A stretch of 64,000 nt of DNA from Sycobia sp. Sy_11 (taxonomy: Eukaryota > Arthropoda > Insecta > Hymenoptera > Epichrysomallidae): contig JACCIC010000292.1 of NCBI GenBank assembly GCA_018907035.1, positions 372,001-436,000 on the forward strand. The letters run 5' to 3'. Both the position numbers and the translations under genes were made by a program. Below are positions 33,480 through 46,336 of this stretch, piece by piece. Every line of letters begins with the position of its first letter. Within the stretch, counting starts at the first letter, position 1. A model generated the notes under the pieces. It had not been told where the DNA came from. It was given only the letters and a program-made list of their open reading frames with translations, and did no database searches.

Positions 33480-34260
33480 TGCGAATATAAACGCGATAAA
33501 TTTTGCCAGGAACACGGTTCATTTTCGGCACTCGTCGAGGAAGGATACCTCCCGAGTGCCGAAGGGAACTGTCACCTACCGACCGACAAACTCTGCGTTT
33601 CCTAGGTGAAAACAGTTTCACTCGTAAGAAAGAGTAAAAAAAAATTACCGACCCAGAAGAACGGGCGCTCCCGACTTCTGAAAAAGTATTTCTTTTTCAC
33701 CTAGAAAATAATCGAAGCCACTGCGAGACAAAATTATAATCACTTTAATTGAATTCGGGGAAAAGGCGCTCCTTTTCACCGAAATAAACTACGAGACGGA
33801 TATTAATCACGACGCGCACCTCGGATTAATACCAGACCGACCGGCGATCGATAATTTGCAAGTTATCATAACACAGATCGACTTATTATTATAAATATAG
33901 TATTTAAATCATGTAAAATAAATCCAAAGAAAACGGAGTCTTGCTAAGGAATAATAAACGCTTATTCCTAAGGAAAACACCGAACTTTTTTATAGCACCG
34001 GCTAAGGCGCACCTTAGCGTGATATAAAAAAGAGAAAAAGATTTATTGCGATAGTGCGGAAGAAATTCCGAGTAAATAGGCGGACCGCTTATGTGAATAT
34101 AAGAAATAGAAAGAGGAACCGCTTATATAAATATAGTAAACAAAACGAGAAAATTGCTGGGTCAAGGCCGTGTGAAATCGTGGAAATTTAGATAATCCAG
34201 TTAACTAATAGATATAATATAGAATCAATTAAAGGCGCGAGTAATTAATTTGCGAATCAT
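33480..34260. other. GC-richer island, unclassified (possible LTR or leader)
   Basis: Base composition differs from the flanks. It includes a TATA-like 'gaatataaacgcgataaat' (33483), inverted repeat cggcactcg...cgagtgccg (about 33527-33560), and an imperfect hairpin at 33931-33962. It looks like retroelement LTR/leader sequence but no partner copy or coding region was found. Confidence 0.35.
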
Positions 34261-34764
34261 TATTTTTTGTTCGGGTATCTACAGCGAGATATCAATCAAA
34301 TAAAATTTATTATTGTTATTATTTTTTTATAACTTATAAAGATAATACATTTATTTTCTTATATATTAAAACATGAAAAAAACGAGTCTCAAGTTATTCA
34401 CCCGAAAACCTGTTCAGATACGTTCCCCGAATGCTTCTTCAAATCGAGAAATTTCTTGGTCCCTTATTAGGTGGTGTTTTAATTAATTTTTTTGTACATA
34501 ACCATTCTTGAGCTGCTAACGCAACAAGGATTATTTTATTAAAGACTCATTGCATATGCGAAAACGAATATGCAGACGTTTTTTATTTTTTTATGGCAAG
34601 GTTGCGTAAATACAGAGCCAAACATGCATAATCTATTCTATTATTGAAATTTTTAAATATATTTCGAAGTAATTAAGAATACAAACTATACTATAAAAAT
34701 ACTGCTAAAGAAGATTACGATCAAAAACATAATTTTCTACTGAATGTATGATCACTATAATATA
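34261..34764. other. AT-rich DNA, no recognised feature
   Basis: Ends where the left arm of the large palindrome begins. Confidence 0.4.
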
Positions 34765-35401
34765 TTCATAAAAAGATAAACTTGGACTACCTTACGTTGA
34801 CAGACCATTTTAATCACATCCATACTCATGGATGCATCAAAACATTCAGTGCTCACGAAGCAATGTCTACTCTGTCGAAACTGGAAGCCAGCATTTTTAA
34901 ATGAACAAAATCAAATCAAATCAAATCAAAAGTTTCTGAGCTATCAGGCTAGTAGTTATACGATGAACGATGGGACCATTCGAGAAACGATAGAGATACA
35001 GAGAGATCGAGAGAAAGAGTGTAAGAGCTTTCATATACTCAATTGATAAGATTTGGAACTAAGTGCAGCGTAGTGGCAATTACAGAAGCCGCAGATTACA
35101 TGATTTATATGCGAGAATCGCAGAATTTCCGTTTATTAATAGCTGTGGATACATACGGGGCAACAAAGAATCCGGAAGAGAAAAAGAAACGCGAGTGGCA
35201 GTAGAGCGAAGGAAGAGGCGAAGTCGGTATCTCTCGAAGCTCATCGAATTACACAACTGCGACTACCTTCTCGTCCGGCATTATAACGCCGGCGCGTCAC
35301 ACTCAGAGAAAAGTAGACTAGCTCCTGAGCCCCCAGATTAGCATGGACACTCATGTTTATTTCATCGATGTAGTTCGACTACATCTTTTTTGGTCATATG
35401 T

Positions 35402-35402
<1 letters not shown>

Positions 35403-35453
<51 letters not shown>

Positions 35454-35465
35454 GCTCTCCCTCTA

Positions 35466-35518
<53 letters not shown>
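35403..35518. repeat. (CT)n-(CA)n composite microsatellite
   Basis: CT run to about 35463, then CA run. Mirrored in the right arm at 41686-41808. Confidence 0.97.
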
Positions 35519-35520
<2 letters not shown>

Positions 35521-36730
35521 ATTGCTAGCATATAAGGAATCGGCAACTAAGTAGTAATGAAGCTTAGGACTTAAATTTTGCGTGACACGAAGCCTGGTTT
35601 GGTGCAAGTATTATGCCAGGAGAATTGTTCTGTTGAAAAAGATACTTGAAAGGGAGTTGGCTCGAAATGCCCAACGAATTGCCCAAATTTAAACTTCAAA
35701 AAGAAAATATAGTTTCTTTAAATAGCGTGACGTAACTATAAATATTAAACTAAAAGACCAAACTTACGCTCTCATATAGATGATTATAGATGCAACTTTA
35801 TATTTTTTTCTGAAATTCTCATGATCTGGCAACAATTTCATTTGTTACTGTATTTAAATTTATATTTAAAATCAGTAATGTATTCATAATATATATATGA
35901 AGATGAATTACCGTAGTCGTACGTCATTCAGAGTGTATTCAATACTATAATGACGGCATATCTACATAAAAATGACAATTTTGAGCAATAGAACTATTTC
36001 TCTAGGAATAATGTATTTAAATATATAGTACTGTTGTATTTACACATAAAGCTATCGATAGTATATAAGCGTTGTGACTGAAAATAGTGTAGAGTAGGGA
36101 TGTGTATCACGTGTAAGACTTTTAAAGAACAAATTTTATTCTGTGCGTCTTTGTAATTTCTGTACAGGCATCAATGAAAATTCTACTGATAAAACCCAGA
36201 TGCACCGCATATGTATTGTAAAGTAATCGGGATGGTTTTCGCGCGGTCCTTCGGGTTGGGCTTAAGAAGGTCATAAAGTGCACGAGCCATCCATAGGATG
36301 ACCATCCGAGCAAGAAATGTTCAACGTTTATTTTCTGATATTTGAAGCCCCCCCTCAAAGGGGGGCACTTCTTCGGCGCTTCCTTGAAATTTGAAAGGCA
36401 GTTGCAACCGCGTTTTCGTGACGAACGGTCAGCGTTATTCAATATACTAATAATTTCTGTCAGCGCGTATGATTTAAGAATTTATAGAAACTAGTTATTT
36501 AAACCTTTAATAAATCTGTTTATCTTACACCTTCCACGTCAAATTGTTATTTCATTGAATTTTATCGCACTCTAAATCAGTTGCAAGTTAGTTAGACTTT
36601 TAATATAACAAAGTATAAAATATAAACATAAATTTATTCTATTTATTAAATTATTAAATCATTTATAACGATGTTATAATATCAGTAATAAGAAGACTTT
36701 ATATTTTGAATACTAAATATTATTATACTA

Positions 36731-36859
36731 CTGGAACAAAAAGTAAGTTTCAGCAGTTTTCTCCAAAATGTGAGGTTTTATTATGAAATCATAGTTACGT
36801 ATCCTTTATTTAAAGTAATGACCATCGCAAGCCATAACATTTTCCCACCTTTCTGTCAA
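36731..36859 (-). mobile_element. Mariner 3' end fragment (left arm)
   Basis: Ends in CTGGAACAAAAAGTAAG next to TA, a typical mariner terminal repeat. Upstream on the minus strand is the last part of a transposase, ERWENVMACDGHYFK followed by a stop (36859-36806). The rest of the element is absent. Confidence 0.85.
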
Positions 36860-37094
36860 TTAAGAATTTCCGACTTATACAGTCCGACCATGAAAAAATC
36901 GTTCGGACATACCTGAACATAATTTTTTACTGTCCGAAACACGAAACTCCGCGTAGAATTTAAATAGCTATAACTCGGCATCGTATTGTACTGTCCGAGT
37001 ACAATACTTTCCATGGAAGTCGCCTAGAGACCTTTTAATATCTGTACCACATTCCGAACACGAAACTACAATATTTCACCGTAGAAGTCGTATG

Positions 37095-37148
<54 letters not shown>

Positions 37149-37155
37149 GGTATAA

Positions 37156-37215
<60 letters not shown>
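37095..37215. repeat. (TA)n microsatellites, two blocks
   Basis: Blocks at 37098-37146 and 37158-37215 separated by 'cggtataaatg'; mirrored at 39958-40107. Confidence 0.95.
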
Positions 37216-37217
<2 letters not shown>

Positions 37218-37439
37218 GGTCCGCTTACACCGTCTGCGCAAACACGAAACAGGCGCGAACACTAACGCGGCAGGCGCTGGACGACGGCGGGAGTTTTTGG
37301 GCCTTTCGGACGGTTCGGTGCCACGTACTCCACTCGTGCGCGCCGAATCTTCACTCCCCCTTCTCACCGCTCTGCACGCGCGGCCGGTCACCGCGTCGAC
37401 GTGGGTCGAGCACGACATCAACGTTGGCTCGGCTCGACC

Positions 37440-39640
37440 CATTAATCAGCGTTATTAGCCAGTACCGCTTCAAATCGAGAGTGAGATGCATGAGCAAGTC
37501 GATGCCATGTTCCAAGCTGGTGTGATCGAGCCATCGACGAGCGGCTGTCGTCATGGTTCAAAAGTCTAACGGCTCATATCGTTTCTGCGTTGAATTCCGA
37601 AAGGTCAACGCAGTGTCGCAGGCGGATGCATATCCATTGCCATACATGGGCAGTATTTTACGCAAATTGCAGAGGACGAGATATATCTCGACCATTGATC
37701 TAAGCAGCGTGTATCACTAGATACCGCTGACGCCTACGTCTAGGCCGATCACTGCCTTTGCGGTCCCTGGAAAAGGCCTCTTCTAGTTCACGAGGATTCA
37801 TTACGCCTTAAGTCAGGCAGGCGCGAATTTCCAGCGCCTAATTGACGGTGTCGTCGGCTCGGCGCTCGAGCCCTTCGCGTTCTCGTACCTCGATGACATA
37901 ATTATCGTAACCAAGACTTTCGAGGAGCATCTGAAGTGGCTCGAGCACGTGTTGCAGCGCATTGAGGAGGCTGGACTTACTGTAAACGAGGGGAAGAGTG
38001 AGTTTTCGCCGAAGTGAAGTCAGGTACCTCGGTGTGCTAGTATCCGAGAGGGATTTCGGTCCGATCTAGCTAAGATCGAGCCGGTTCTGAATTATCCGGC
38101 TCCGAAAAATCTGAAGCAGCTCCGGCGCTTTATGGGCATGGCTTCCTGGTATAGGAGTTTCTGCGAGATTTTGCCAGCACCGCGGAACCTCTGACGCGCT
38201 TGGCAAAGAAAAATACTCGATACGCGTGGACAGAGGATCAGGAAAGCGCTTTTTCTTCCGTGAAATCCCTCATTGCATCGGCGCCTGTGCTGCAGCGGCC
38301 AGAATGCCACGATGAACCGACGGCTGGTAACAAGGGTCGAGAAAAAACTTACGCCCGCGTGACGGCTTATTACCACTGGCCTGGCACTTACGACGACCTG
38401 GCAGCGTACGTACGCATTTGTCGCATATGCCAGCAATGTAAAGTGGAACAGCGGGCTCCTGCTGGTTTAATGGGGAGACGCGAGGGCAGCCGGCCATGGC
38501 AAATAATCGCGAGCGATATAATGGGCCCCTTTACGCGGTGGATCGAGTGCGTACCGATCCGAACCGCGAACGCTCGTGCAATAATCCAAGAGTTAAATGA
38601 GAGGATTGTACTGCGCTACGGTACGCCCGAAGTATTTTTAACAGACAACGGCACGGAATTTAAAAACCGTGCCATTGAAGAATATCTCTCGTCTTTGGGG
38701 GTGGAGCATACGACGGTGCCTCTGTATCTCCCTCCAAGCCAATCCCGTCGAGCGCGTCAATCGGACGATCAAAACCTTGATCACGAGTTTCATTGAAGGA
38801 AATCACCGGACGTGGGACGCTAACCTCGCGAAACTTACTTTCGCGTACAACACGGCGACACAGGCTTCTACAGGCGTAAGTGCGGATAAGTTGGTATAGG
38901 GCAGGCAGTTCGAACCGCCTGGCACGGCCCGACGACTGATGGAACGGTCCGCCGCGGAAACGAAGCGGACTTGGCGCTAGGCAGATGGAGAAGCCGCACG
39001 GAGGCGCTCCATGACTTGCACAGTGACGACGCCGCGCGCACCCGCACTGCACAAGATAGACAGGCCGCGTACTATGATAAGAGGAGGCGGCCTGTTCAAT
39101 ATTATCCGGGAAATCTCGTATGGAGAAGAAACCGAGTTCTTCCGTCGGCGGCGAAATTGGCCCCGAAGTTTACCGTGCCGTATACGGTAATATCGCAGCT
39201 CGGCTAAAATACTTACGAGTTGATCGGCCCTGCCGGCGAGATTGAGAAGCCAATCCACGCCGAGAACCTGAAGAGCTGCTTTAAAGCCGAAAAACGCCAA
39301 GACGAGGGCGCAGAAGCTCAGCCACCGATGGACAACGGAGGAAATGAGGCGATGAGCGACCCGCCTCGCGTGCGAAGCGATGAAGCGCCGCCGACCGCAA
39401 AACACTGGTACGGTGGTGCGCCGGGCGACTGAGCTTGCGAGCGCGCGAGCGAACGATATGACTTGGCCGAAGCGTGGCCCAGGGCGTCCGAAGGGGTCAG
39501 CCAACAAGCGTACGGTTGCGAGGCGAACCCCAACCGCGAGCGTAAGGCCCCGCCGACTGCTAGTATGAACAATGCCTTAACGATGGCTTTGAGTAAATGT
39601 ATATTGTTAGCGATGCGGTTTAGTAGCAGAGCTTCCCATC
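37440..39640 (+). pseudogene. pol: Gypsy RT-integrase remnant in the palindrome spacer
   Basis: Plus-strand pol without gag. RT begins near 37465 (QVDAMFQAGVIEPS region), with motif A as STIDLSSVYH and motif C SYLDDIIIV (37883-37910). RNase H is almost wholly deleted: the RT connection (SSVKSLIASAPVLQRPE) runs directly into the integrase zinc domain in the ORF 38200-38796, where H37, C74 and C77 are kept and the second His is Asn. Integrase core aspartates are at residues 106 (ASDIMGPF) and 149 (LTDNGTEF). The glutamate appears in another frame (NPVERVNRT, about 38743). The tail (38971-39568) includes an AT-hook-like GPGRPKG. Several stops and frameshifts. Confidence 0.9.
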
Positions 39641-39664
39641 AAGGTAAGCAGCGTCTAGACGGAG

Positions 39665-39957
39665 CGTGTCACGAGGCCGCATCCGAAATGCGCCTCGTAA
39701 GCCGCGGCGCGTGCATATAAACACCGCGCGACCTCGATGCGGTGACCGGCCGCGCGTGAAGAGCGGTGAGAAGGGGGAGTGAAGATTCGGCGCGCACGAG
39801 TGGAGTACGTGGCACCGAGGAGATCGTCCACTGGAGCCGACAGCCGTTGGCATCACCGGAACCGTGCGAAAGGCCCAACAACTCCCGCCGTCGCCCAGCG
39901 CCTGCCGCGTTAGTGTTCGCGCCTGTTTCGTGTTTGCGCAGACGGTGTAAGCGGACC
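39665..39957 (+). promoter_or_regulatory. LTR-like segment with TATA box
   Basis: Follows the pol remnant in the same orientation. 'gtgcatataaacaccgcg' at about 39710-39727 is a good TATA box, followed by GC-rich sequence ending in gcggaccgtatata. From about 39735 it is part of the right palindrome arm, so an inverted copy lies at 37215-37405. Called a partial LTR from position and composition. Confidence 0.55.
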
Positions 39958-39999
<42 letters not shown>

Positions 40000-40006
40000 T
40001 TATACC

Positions 40007-40108
<102 letters not shown>

Positions 40109-40343
40109 CATACGACTTCTACGGTGAAATATTGTAGTTTCGTGTTCGGAATGTGGTACAGATATTAAAAGGTCTCTAGGCGACTTCCATGGAAAGTATT
40201 GTACTCGGACAGTACAATACGATGCCGAGTTATAGCTATTTAAATTCTACGCGGAGTTTCGTGTTTCGGACAGTAAAAAATTATGTTCAGGTATGTCCGA
40301 ACGATTTTTTCATGGTCGGACTGTATAAGTCGGAAATTCTTAA

Positions 40344-40472
40344 TTGACAGAAAGGTGGGAAAATGTTATGGCTTGCGATGGTCATTACTTTAAATAAAGG
40401 ATACGTAACTATGATTTCATAATAAAACCTCACATTTTGGAGAAAACTGCTGAAACTTACTTTTTGTTCCAG
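40344..40472 (+). mobile_element. Mariner 3' end fragment (right arm)
   Basis: Mirror copy of 36731-36859: transposase C-terminus then stop at 40395-40397, terminal repeat ending TTTTTGTTCCAG at 40472 next to TA. Confidence 0.85.
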
Positions 40473-41682
40473 TAGTATAATAATATTTAGTATTCAAAAT
40501 ATAAAGTCTTCTTATTACTGATATTATAACATCGTTATAAATGATTTAATAATTTAATAAATAGAATAAATTTATGTTTATATTTTATACTTTGTTATAT
40601 TAAAAGTCTAACTAACTTGCAACTGATTTAGAGTGCGATAAAATTCAATGAAATAACAATTTGACGTGGAAGGTGTAAGATAAACAGATTTATTAAAGGT
40701 TTAAATAACTAGTTTCTATAAATTCTTAAATCATACGCGCTGACAGAAATTATTAGTATATTGAATAACGCTGACCGTTCGTCACGAAAACGCGGTTGCA
40801 ACTGCCTTTCAAATTTCAAGGAAGCGCCGAAGAAGTGCCCCCCTTTGAGGGGGGGCTTCAAATATCAGAAAATAAACGTTGAACATTTCTTGCTCGGATG
40901 GTCATCCTATGGATGGCTCGTGCACTTTATGACCTTCTTAAGCCCAACCCGAAGGACCGCGCGAAAACCATCCCGATTACTTTACAATACATATGCGGTG
41001 CATCTGGGTTTTATCAGTAGAATTTTCATTGATGCCTGTACAGAAATTACAAAGACGCACAGAATAAAATTTGTTCTTTAAAAGTCTTACACGTGATACA
41101 CATCCCTACTCTACACTATTTTCAGTCACAACGCTTATATACTATCGATAGCTTTATGTGTAAATACAACAGTACTATATATTTAAATACATTATTCCTA
41201 GAGAAATAGTTCTATTGCTCAAAATTGTCATTTTTATGTAGATATGCCGTCATTATAGTATTGAATACACTCTGAATGACGTACGACTACGGTAATTCAT
41301 CTTCATATATATATTATGAATACATTACTGATTTTAAATATAAATTTAAATACAGTAACAAATGAAATTGTTGCCAGATCATGAGAATTTCAGAAAAAAA
41401 TATAAAGTTGCATCTATAATCATCTATATGAGAGCGTAAGTTTGGTCTTTTAGTTTAATATTTATAGTTACGTCACGCTATTTAAAGAAACTATATTTTC
41501 TTTTTGAAGTTTAAATTTGGGCAATTCGTTGGGCATTTCGAGCCAACTCCCTTTCAAGTATCTTTTTCAACAGAACAATTCTCCTGGCATAATACTTGCA
41601 CCAAACCAGGCTTCGTGTCACGCAAAATTTAAGTCCTAAGCTTCATTACTACTTAGTTGCCGATTCCTTATATGCTAGCAAT

Positions 41683-41685
<3 letters not shown>

Positions 41686-41731
<46 letters not shown>

Positions 41732-41743
41732 TAGAGGGAGAGC

Positions 41744-41807
<64 letters not shown>

Positions 41808-41808
41808 A
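41686..41808. repeat. (GT)n-(GA)n composite microsatellite
   Basis: Mirror of 35403-35518 with different repeat counts. Confidence 0.97.
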
Positions 41809-42426
41809 CATATGACCAAAAAAGATGTAGTCGAACTACATCGATGAAATAAACATGAGTGTCCATGCTAATCTGGGGGCTCAGGAGCTAGTCTACTTTT
41901 CTCTGAGTGTGACGCGCCGGCGTTATAATGCCGGACGAGAAGGTAGTCGCAATTGTGTAATTCGATGAGCTTCGAGAGATACCGACTTCGCCTCTTCCTT
42001 CGCTCTACTGCCACTCGCGTCTCTTTATCGCTTCTGGATTCTTCGTTGCCCCGTATGTATCCACAGCTATAGTAATAAACGGAAATTCTGCGATTCTCGC
42101 ATATAAATCATGTAATTTGCGGCTTCTGTAATTGCCACTACGCTGCACTTAGTTCCAAATCTTATTAATTCAGTATATGAAAGCTCTCACACTCTTTCTC
42201 TCGATCTCTCTGTATCTCTATCGTTTCTCGAATGGTCCCATCGTTCATCGTATAACTACTAGCCTAATAGCTCAGAAACTTTTGATTTGATTTGATTTTG
42301 ATCATTTAAAAATGCTGGCTTCCAGTTTCGACAGAGTAGACATTGCTTCGTGAGCACTGAATGTTTTGATGCATCCATGAGTATGGATGTGATTGAGATG
42401 GTCTGTCCACGTAAGGTAGTCCAAGT

Positions 42427-43065
42427 TTATCTTTTTATGAACAGCTGATCGAGCTGTTCTCTCTCTGAAGTCAACAAATCGGCGATTCCGATGGACGACA
42501 AAGCCGTCGGGAGCGTCAAGGACATGCGTACTACCTCGAGCACCACCGCTCGATCGGGATCCTTAATAAACAATTTGTTGCTGCACGGGTCGAGGATTGC
42601 TTGAAATGCACGGATGAAATTTACGCCGACATAGCAAAACTCGTCAAGCATAGGCAAGATTGCTAACTTTATTTCTTTGCGCACGCCGGCTACCTCGAAC
42701 GGCAATTCCATGTATTCAGCGATATACACGTGTGCCTGTCTGCTACGCTCGTGCCTTTTCCGGTGCTCAGCTGCAGCGTTCGGCCATGTACTCGCTCTTT
42801 GCGGGTATCCCACGTATGAAGCGGTATTCAGCCAGATCAGTGCCGTAGTAGCTACATGGTATTCCATCGTTTTCTGATTTGTCGAAGCATTGTTGTTTTC
42901 TGAATCGTGTTGTATTTGTTCGAGTGCAGTGAAGCTGAAAACTTCTGATAACTCCATGATGTCTTCTTGGGCGTACCATTCGGCTGTATTGGGCCCGAGA
43001 AGCCGCCGTATTTCGAAGCGCAATATCCTATCTCGCAGGATCGTTAGATCATCGTTTATTTAGAT
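42427..43065 (-). pseudogene. Gypsy gag N-terminus fused to protease C-terminus by internal deletion
   Basis: An open frame of 198 codons (43023-42427). The first part resembles the Gag start at 51.1 kb (FEIRRLLGPNTAEWYAQ against FEMRRRFGSKAAEWHAT). From about residue 95 it becomes a retropepsin C-terminal half (HVYIAEYMELPFEVAGV ... CYVGVNFIRAFQAILDP). The Gag capsid, nucleocapsid and protease active site are missing. The sequence upstream to about 43160 continues the Gag match in another frame. The last codons lie in the palindrome arm. Confidence 0.75.
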
Positions 43066-43400
43066 GTGTAGCCTTTCGGCTTCAGAGTGCAACGCAGCTT
43101 TCTGTAATTTCGCTTAGACTCCACTGAGTCTTATTCTCTCCTCATCTATATTACTTCTAATCTCTTGACGATGCTCCATTTTTCCTGGGCGAGATTTTTA
43201 AAATGGGACGATACAAAAACGAAAATATAAAAACGATAAATGGTATATATACAATAAAAAAAATGTAAGAACAGTTACTCGACGTGTTCTTGATTATGTC
43301 TATTAAAGTTAAAAAAAGTATTTCTCTAAAGGGAAATAAAATGGTATTTCCTTCTCTTTCCAGTGATTGATCTCCAATAATACTAGTAGAGCTTTGAATA
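43066..43400 (-). other. Gag 5' flank of the same Gypsy family
   Basis: The stretch 43150-43380 matches 51143-51350 (for example 'cgacgtgttcttg' and 'gggaaataaaat'), so both Gags share their upstream sequence. Confidence 0.6.
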
Positions 43401-43404
43401 TTTG

Positions 43405-44455
43405 TATAAATGGTATACAAGGGTATTCGCCAATGTATATGGGTAACTAACTGCGTAGGTCGCGCCTCCCTCCCCCAATAAAAGTCCGACCAGATGCGGC
43501 CCGAACCGTATAGCTAGGCCGCAGATCCGTCCGCAACGCGCAGTGGCGGCGCCGAAATTACGACTCGGACTGAAATGCCCCTCTCTACCTCCCCCACCGA
43601 TGCTATCTTCCCGTAGGAAAGTCGGAAGAAAGCGAAATGCGCGCTTGTGCGTCATTTATGGCCCCCTTTGTATACAAAGTACGAAATCCGAGAGGCCGCC
43701 GAATATCACCAACGATTTTGATGAATGCAACTTAACAGAGAGTTTTAATATATTTGATGGAAACTCAGAGCCGAAGAAAATATTATTTTGAAGAATATTC
43801 CAGAATAAAATATGAAAACGTCGATCTACGAGTAGTTTATTACTACTCTTATTTGTACATTTATTATTATTATTAAAATGGTTATTATTATTACTAACCA
43901 TTATTATTACTTTTACCATTATCATGTAAAATATATATTTATAATCTATAATTACTACCGATTATTGAATATTTTGTTGTTCTACTATATACTCAATCTA
44001 TTAAACAGTATATGTTTATAGTCAATTATTATAATTACAATTAATATTATTATTATTATTGTTATTATTATTATTTACGATCTATAATTACTACCGATTA
44101 TTTAAGATTCTAATTATTTTACTATATTAATAGTATACGTTATAATTAATTACTATAATTATTATTATTGTTTTACTATTATGATATTGCAAGAGATGTG
44201 ATTGTAATCTAGAACTAGTACTATTAACTAAATTATACTACTAGGTTGAAGAATATCGTCATCAAAATATTTTATATGTTATACTGTACCAATCTTTATA
44301 ATTACTAAATAGCAAATAATATCTATAATGATTAATATTGATGATAGAAATCTTTTATATTTATTATTATTATTATTTCTCTACACATTAACATAAATAA
44401 TCTTTTTAATTATCCTTTTCAGTTTTATTTTGAAAATATATATATATATATATAT
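43405..44455. repeat. Repeat A, copy 2 (without the Gypsy or LINE insertions)
   Basis: Matches 720-1450 plus 12901-13433. It lacks about 110 bp around the Gypsy insertion site, so it is not an exact empty site. ORFs 43383-43655 and 43656-43925 are frames through the repeat; their counterparts in copy 1 are differently broken. Confidence 0.75.
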
Positions 44456-44681
44456 TATAACCCCGAAATCGGGTTATTACTTACTATTTGTATGCATGTG
44501 TGTGTGGACTCTTCCACGCTGCTGGTTGTGCTCGCCGTTGGAAAGGGGACGGGGAACGACAAATGAACTACGCGAGTGACTTTATCGGATTATCACAATA
44601 TTAACATTTATTTATACAAAAAGACTATTTACAACAATAAAGTAGTACATACGCTATGTACTGGTTGCGGGTTCCGCGACT
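44456..44681 (-). repeat. LTR 3'-end remnant of the 45-55 kb Gypsy family
   Basis: Matches 45195-45415 and 54596-54816, starting tataaccccgaaatcggg. Only the last 226 bp of the LTR is present. Confidence 0.85.
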
Positions 44682-45180
44682 CTTAATTATACTCTTACCT
44701 ATAATTCCATTATTATAAACACATATATCTATTCATGTAAAATACAATATCAATACGTACGTGCAAAATTTCTGTGAAAGTAAAATTGAGAGAAACTATT
44801 TGCTATATATCACCTTGCTTGCTTCTATACAATATATATACAAGGGGTAACGAAAAATGGTTTATGTAAATTAACTTTAGTTCGATAAATCAATTAATTG
44901 TGAATTATTAATTAATACTTTAGTACATAGATGTGGCGAAAAGGGAGAAAGGGAAAAAGCTTTTAATTATCAAAAACTTGTCAGTATATTTTTAACAAGC
45001 TTATGCATTCTTCTGCGCACACTCCTTGATGCAGTCGTCGTATGTCCGTGTGTGCACGTGTACGTCTGTTGCGTACTTTTCGCTTTGTACGGCTGAGCTA
45101 AAGGAGATCGGGACAATGAGCGGGTGCACGATTTAGATCTTCTACAGGAATTCTTGACTATTCTCGTCGCGGGCTCCACA
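44682..45180 (-). repeat. 5' leader copy of the Gypsy family
   Basis: Nearly identical to 54086-54581; non-coding. Confidence 0.85.
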
Positions 45181-45192
45181 CTCTGGGCGCCA
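45181..45192 (-). promoter_or_regulatory. Primer-binding site (tRNA-Lys-like)
   Basis: TGGCGCCCAGAG on the minus strand, 2 nt from the LTR end. The TGGCGCC start fits a tRNA-Lys-type primer, as in many Gypsy elements. Confidence 0.65.
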
Positions 45193-45194
45193 TT

Positions 45195-46323
45195 TATAAC
45201 CCCGAAATCGGGTTGTTACTTACTATTTGTGTGCATGTGTGTGCGGACTCTTCCACGCTGCTGGTTATGCACTCCGTTCGAAAGGGGGTGGGGAACGAGA
45301 AATGCACTACGCGAGTGACTTTATCGGATTATGACAATATTAACATTTATTTATACAAAAAGACTTTTTACAACAATAAACTAGTATATACGGTATGTAC
45401 TGGTTGCGGGTTCCGCGACGCTACGTTAATTATTTATAAACTATGCAATCGTACAAAATACTTAGGGACGGAGGAAATGGAATGCGACGCTTTAAATATA
45501 ACACACGTGGGAACGACGATACATTAGAAGGTTACATAATATAGATGACATGCAACTCACACGCGAAATTATTTACTACCGCATAAAATTACAAAAGGGA
45601 ATAACGATAGAGTTTACGTAGCTATGCGCAATATACACCTGACAATTGAGATTATATGGGCGCGCCGGTGGGCCAGGAGCCTAGCTATATGCGCGCTGAA
45701 TAATTACAACAAAAGGTAAAAGGCTACTTGCCGCCGACGACGACGATGCTGTCACTGGCCGAAAGCTCGGTGATGCTCGCTGGTGCTCGCTGCTGTCGCC
45801 TGGTGTCAGGGCGACCGGGTGCGCGCTCTCTCTCTTCTCGCTGATAGCTCGCGTGGTTGCGCGTGACTGCGTCTGGTAGCCGCTGATGGCGTCGCTGGCT
45901 CGCGACGGTACACAAACGGTAGCGCGTAGGCGCTAGTACTCTCACTGTCCGGGGTTGCCGCGGAGATATCGCCGCGTATCTTTTCCTCGTCTCTGATATG
46001 CTCGCACAAATTTTACACCAAGGCAAACTTGTAACTCGTCACCGCGAAGGAAGCTACTATTGCGACCTGAACTATGTGGTTCGAAACGAACGAAAACGAA
46101 ACACGAAAACGGTAATTCCAGGCGGTACGAATCGAAGGTGCGCCAAAAAGTATGATCTCCGGGGACGAAAGAGAAGGTGCAAGTGAAGTTTATTCCGAAC
46201 TTCTTACGTACAGTTGCGCTTCCAGCGCTCTCGCGGCTCGCGCGTATTGTTTCACGAACTCACACGAACACTCGCGGTTTCACACGAGGACTCTAACCTA
46301 CCACCGCCGTTCGGGCGGTTACA
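45195..46323 (-). repeat. LTR (1129 bp), 3' LTR of the main element
   Basis: Element-strand ends TGTAACC and GGTTATA are imperfect inverted repeats. Followed on one side by a primer site (45181-45192) and on the other by a polypurine tract (46324-46336). The near-palindrome aaccccgaaatcgggtt lies at its 3' end. GC-rich middle part. ORFs within (45213-46026) are shadows. Confidence 0.85.
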
Positions 46324-46336
46324 AACTCCCCCTCCC
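46324..46336 (-). promoter_or_regulatory. Polypurine tract
   Basis: GGGAGGGGGAGTT on the element strand directly before the 3' LTR. Confidence 0.75.

Larger units (their letters stand above)
34765..37405 (+). repeat. Left arm of 7.7 kb palindrome
   Basis: Reverse complement of about 39735-42441 at very high identity. Differences seen by eye are single substitutions, different lengths of the (CT)n/(CA)n and (TA)n tracts, one fewer TCAAA unit, and a 42-bp block (about 39812-39853) present only in the right arm. It contains a mariner 3' end fragment (36731-36859) and an inverted LTR piece (about 37215-37405). Confidence 0.95.

Noticed and set aside
33480..34260. Candidate solo LTR
   Set aside because: Composition and a TATA-like element fit, but I found no terminal TG...CA pair with target duplication and no second copy, so it is listed only as unclassified.
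35362..35607. ORFs of Val-Cys and Glu-Arg repeats
   Set aside because: Frames through the (CT)n/(CA)n microsatellite; same for 41596-41866.
36122..36442. 106-codon ORF in the palindrome arm, duplicated at 40761-41081
   Set aside because: Identical copies only reflect the inverted duplication. It contains a gccccccttt/gggggggc hairpin and shows no protein motif; retention is not evidence of function.
45724..46026. 100-codon ORF duplicated at 55123-55425
   Set aside because: Both lie inside the LTR; conservation follows from LTR identity and the overlapping frame is equally open.
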